Of a DNA stretch of 64,000 nt, positions 63,737-64,000 are shown one piece after another (positions within the stretch are counted from its first letter, which is position 1; the number at the start of each line of letters is the position of its first letter). Under the pieces are notes generated by a model. The model had not been told where the DNA came from, made no database searches, and saw only the letters and a program-made list of their open reading frames with translations. The position numbers and the translations under genes are program-made. This DNA is from CAZGWJ01 sp964529445 (lineage in GTDB: Bacteria; Oederibacteriota; Muellerivitia; Muellerivitales; Muellerivitaceae), in assembly GCA_964529445.1 (NCBI GenBank), contig CAZGWJ010000003.1:1-64000 (forward strand), given 5' to 3'.

Positions 63737-64000
63737 TCATAACAAGCGGAAAAGGATCAGCATCCGGGCGGTCCCATACAGGAAATACGGTTCCCCCGGC
63801 AAAAGGAAGAACTGGTAATCGAACTGGGCATCCACCGGGGAGGCTGAAGGCCCCCGGATCAGGAGCCCCACCCCTGCGCGAAGGGCGAACCGGGTTTCGG
63901 AGGTACCGGAATAGCTTGTCATCATTCCCTCGAAGAACCGCACCAAGTCGAGCGGCTCGATGGCAAGGCGCGAAAGTCCGACGCCGCCCTGCGCGAAGGG
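63737..64000 (-). CDS. outer membrane barrel protein, 3' end only
   Basis: Partial: the frame is open past the window edge. The visible C-terminal 87 codons alternate hydrophobic strands (FALRAGVGLLIRGP; AQFDYQFFLLPGEPYFLYG) and end in ILFRLL, typical of a beta-barrel end. Family cannot be named from this part. Confidence 0.55.
   Translation of the reverse strand, partial: PFAQGGVGLSRLAIEPLDLVRFFEGMMTSYSGTSETRFALRAGVGLLIRGPSASPVDAQFDYQFFLLPGEPYFLYGTARMLILFRLL

Overview
The window looks like chromosome from a Gram-negative (diderm) bacterium of moderately high GC. It has a genuine outer membrane: two PorV-type barrels, an OmpA-like C-terminal domain, a TonB-receptor-like barrel and lipoproteins. 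The phylum cannot be fixed from the sequence; the PorV/TPR/OmpA set and the Thr-Pro-rich PQQ lipoprotein are typical of FCB-type or candidate phyla.

Left chromosomal part (1-15.4 kb, all minus strand). rplU-rpmA end at a clear terminator. Then come the overlapping obgE-proB-proA genes, a J-domain/TPR protein with a DnaK-like Hsp70 (one-base frameshift) and nadD, and finally comFB-rsfS. Upstream lie a PorV-like barrel, a TonB-receptor-like barrel, a polysaccharide deacetylase, a GH5 endoglucanase lipoprotein and an AT-richer PQQ-repeat lipoprotein.

Integrated island (15482-58609). A 43 kb element sits in the 3' end of a tRNA-Gly(CCC) gene. The intact tRNA is at 58587-58661, and an exact 23-bp copy of its 3' end lies at 15482-15504. 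An excisionase-like gene and a tyrosine integrase lie near the tRNA end. The cargo is mostly defence-like. From left to right: a small regulator block; a nucleoside-deoxyribosyltransferase-like protein; a DarT1-NADAR toxin-antitoxin pair whose toxin carries a cold-shock-like domain; a two-gene operon with a membrane sensor-like protein ending in a HEPN motif; a CARF (NE0113 family) protein paired with a membrane helical protein, with no CRISPR array or cas genes; a GC-richer block (27.7-33.9 kb) of small membrane/acidic proteins, a PD-(D/E)XK-like membrane protein, Smr, DUF445, Sel1 and J-domain/glycine-zipper proteins; and an 18.5 kb minus-strand series. That series runs Type III Res - Mod - RelE-like/UvrD fusion - NurA - HerA - second methyltransferase - RecD2-like helicase/nuclease - UvrD-like helicase. 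Next to the integrase are a SEC-C/nuclease-like protein and a C39-like cysteine protease-like protein.

Right chromosomal part (58.6-64 kb, minus strand). After the tRNA come a long TPR protein, a TPR/TolB-like lipoprotein, a PorV-FlgD-OmpA fusion protein and the end of another outer-membrane protein. Together these look like an envelope assembly or secretion module.

The most promising undescribed systems are the CARF-plus-membrane-protein operon (24962-27584), the membrane-sensor/HEPN operon (20955-24780) and the NurA-HerA-methyltransferase-helicase series (34783-53236).
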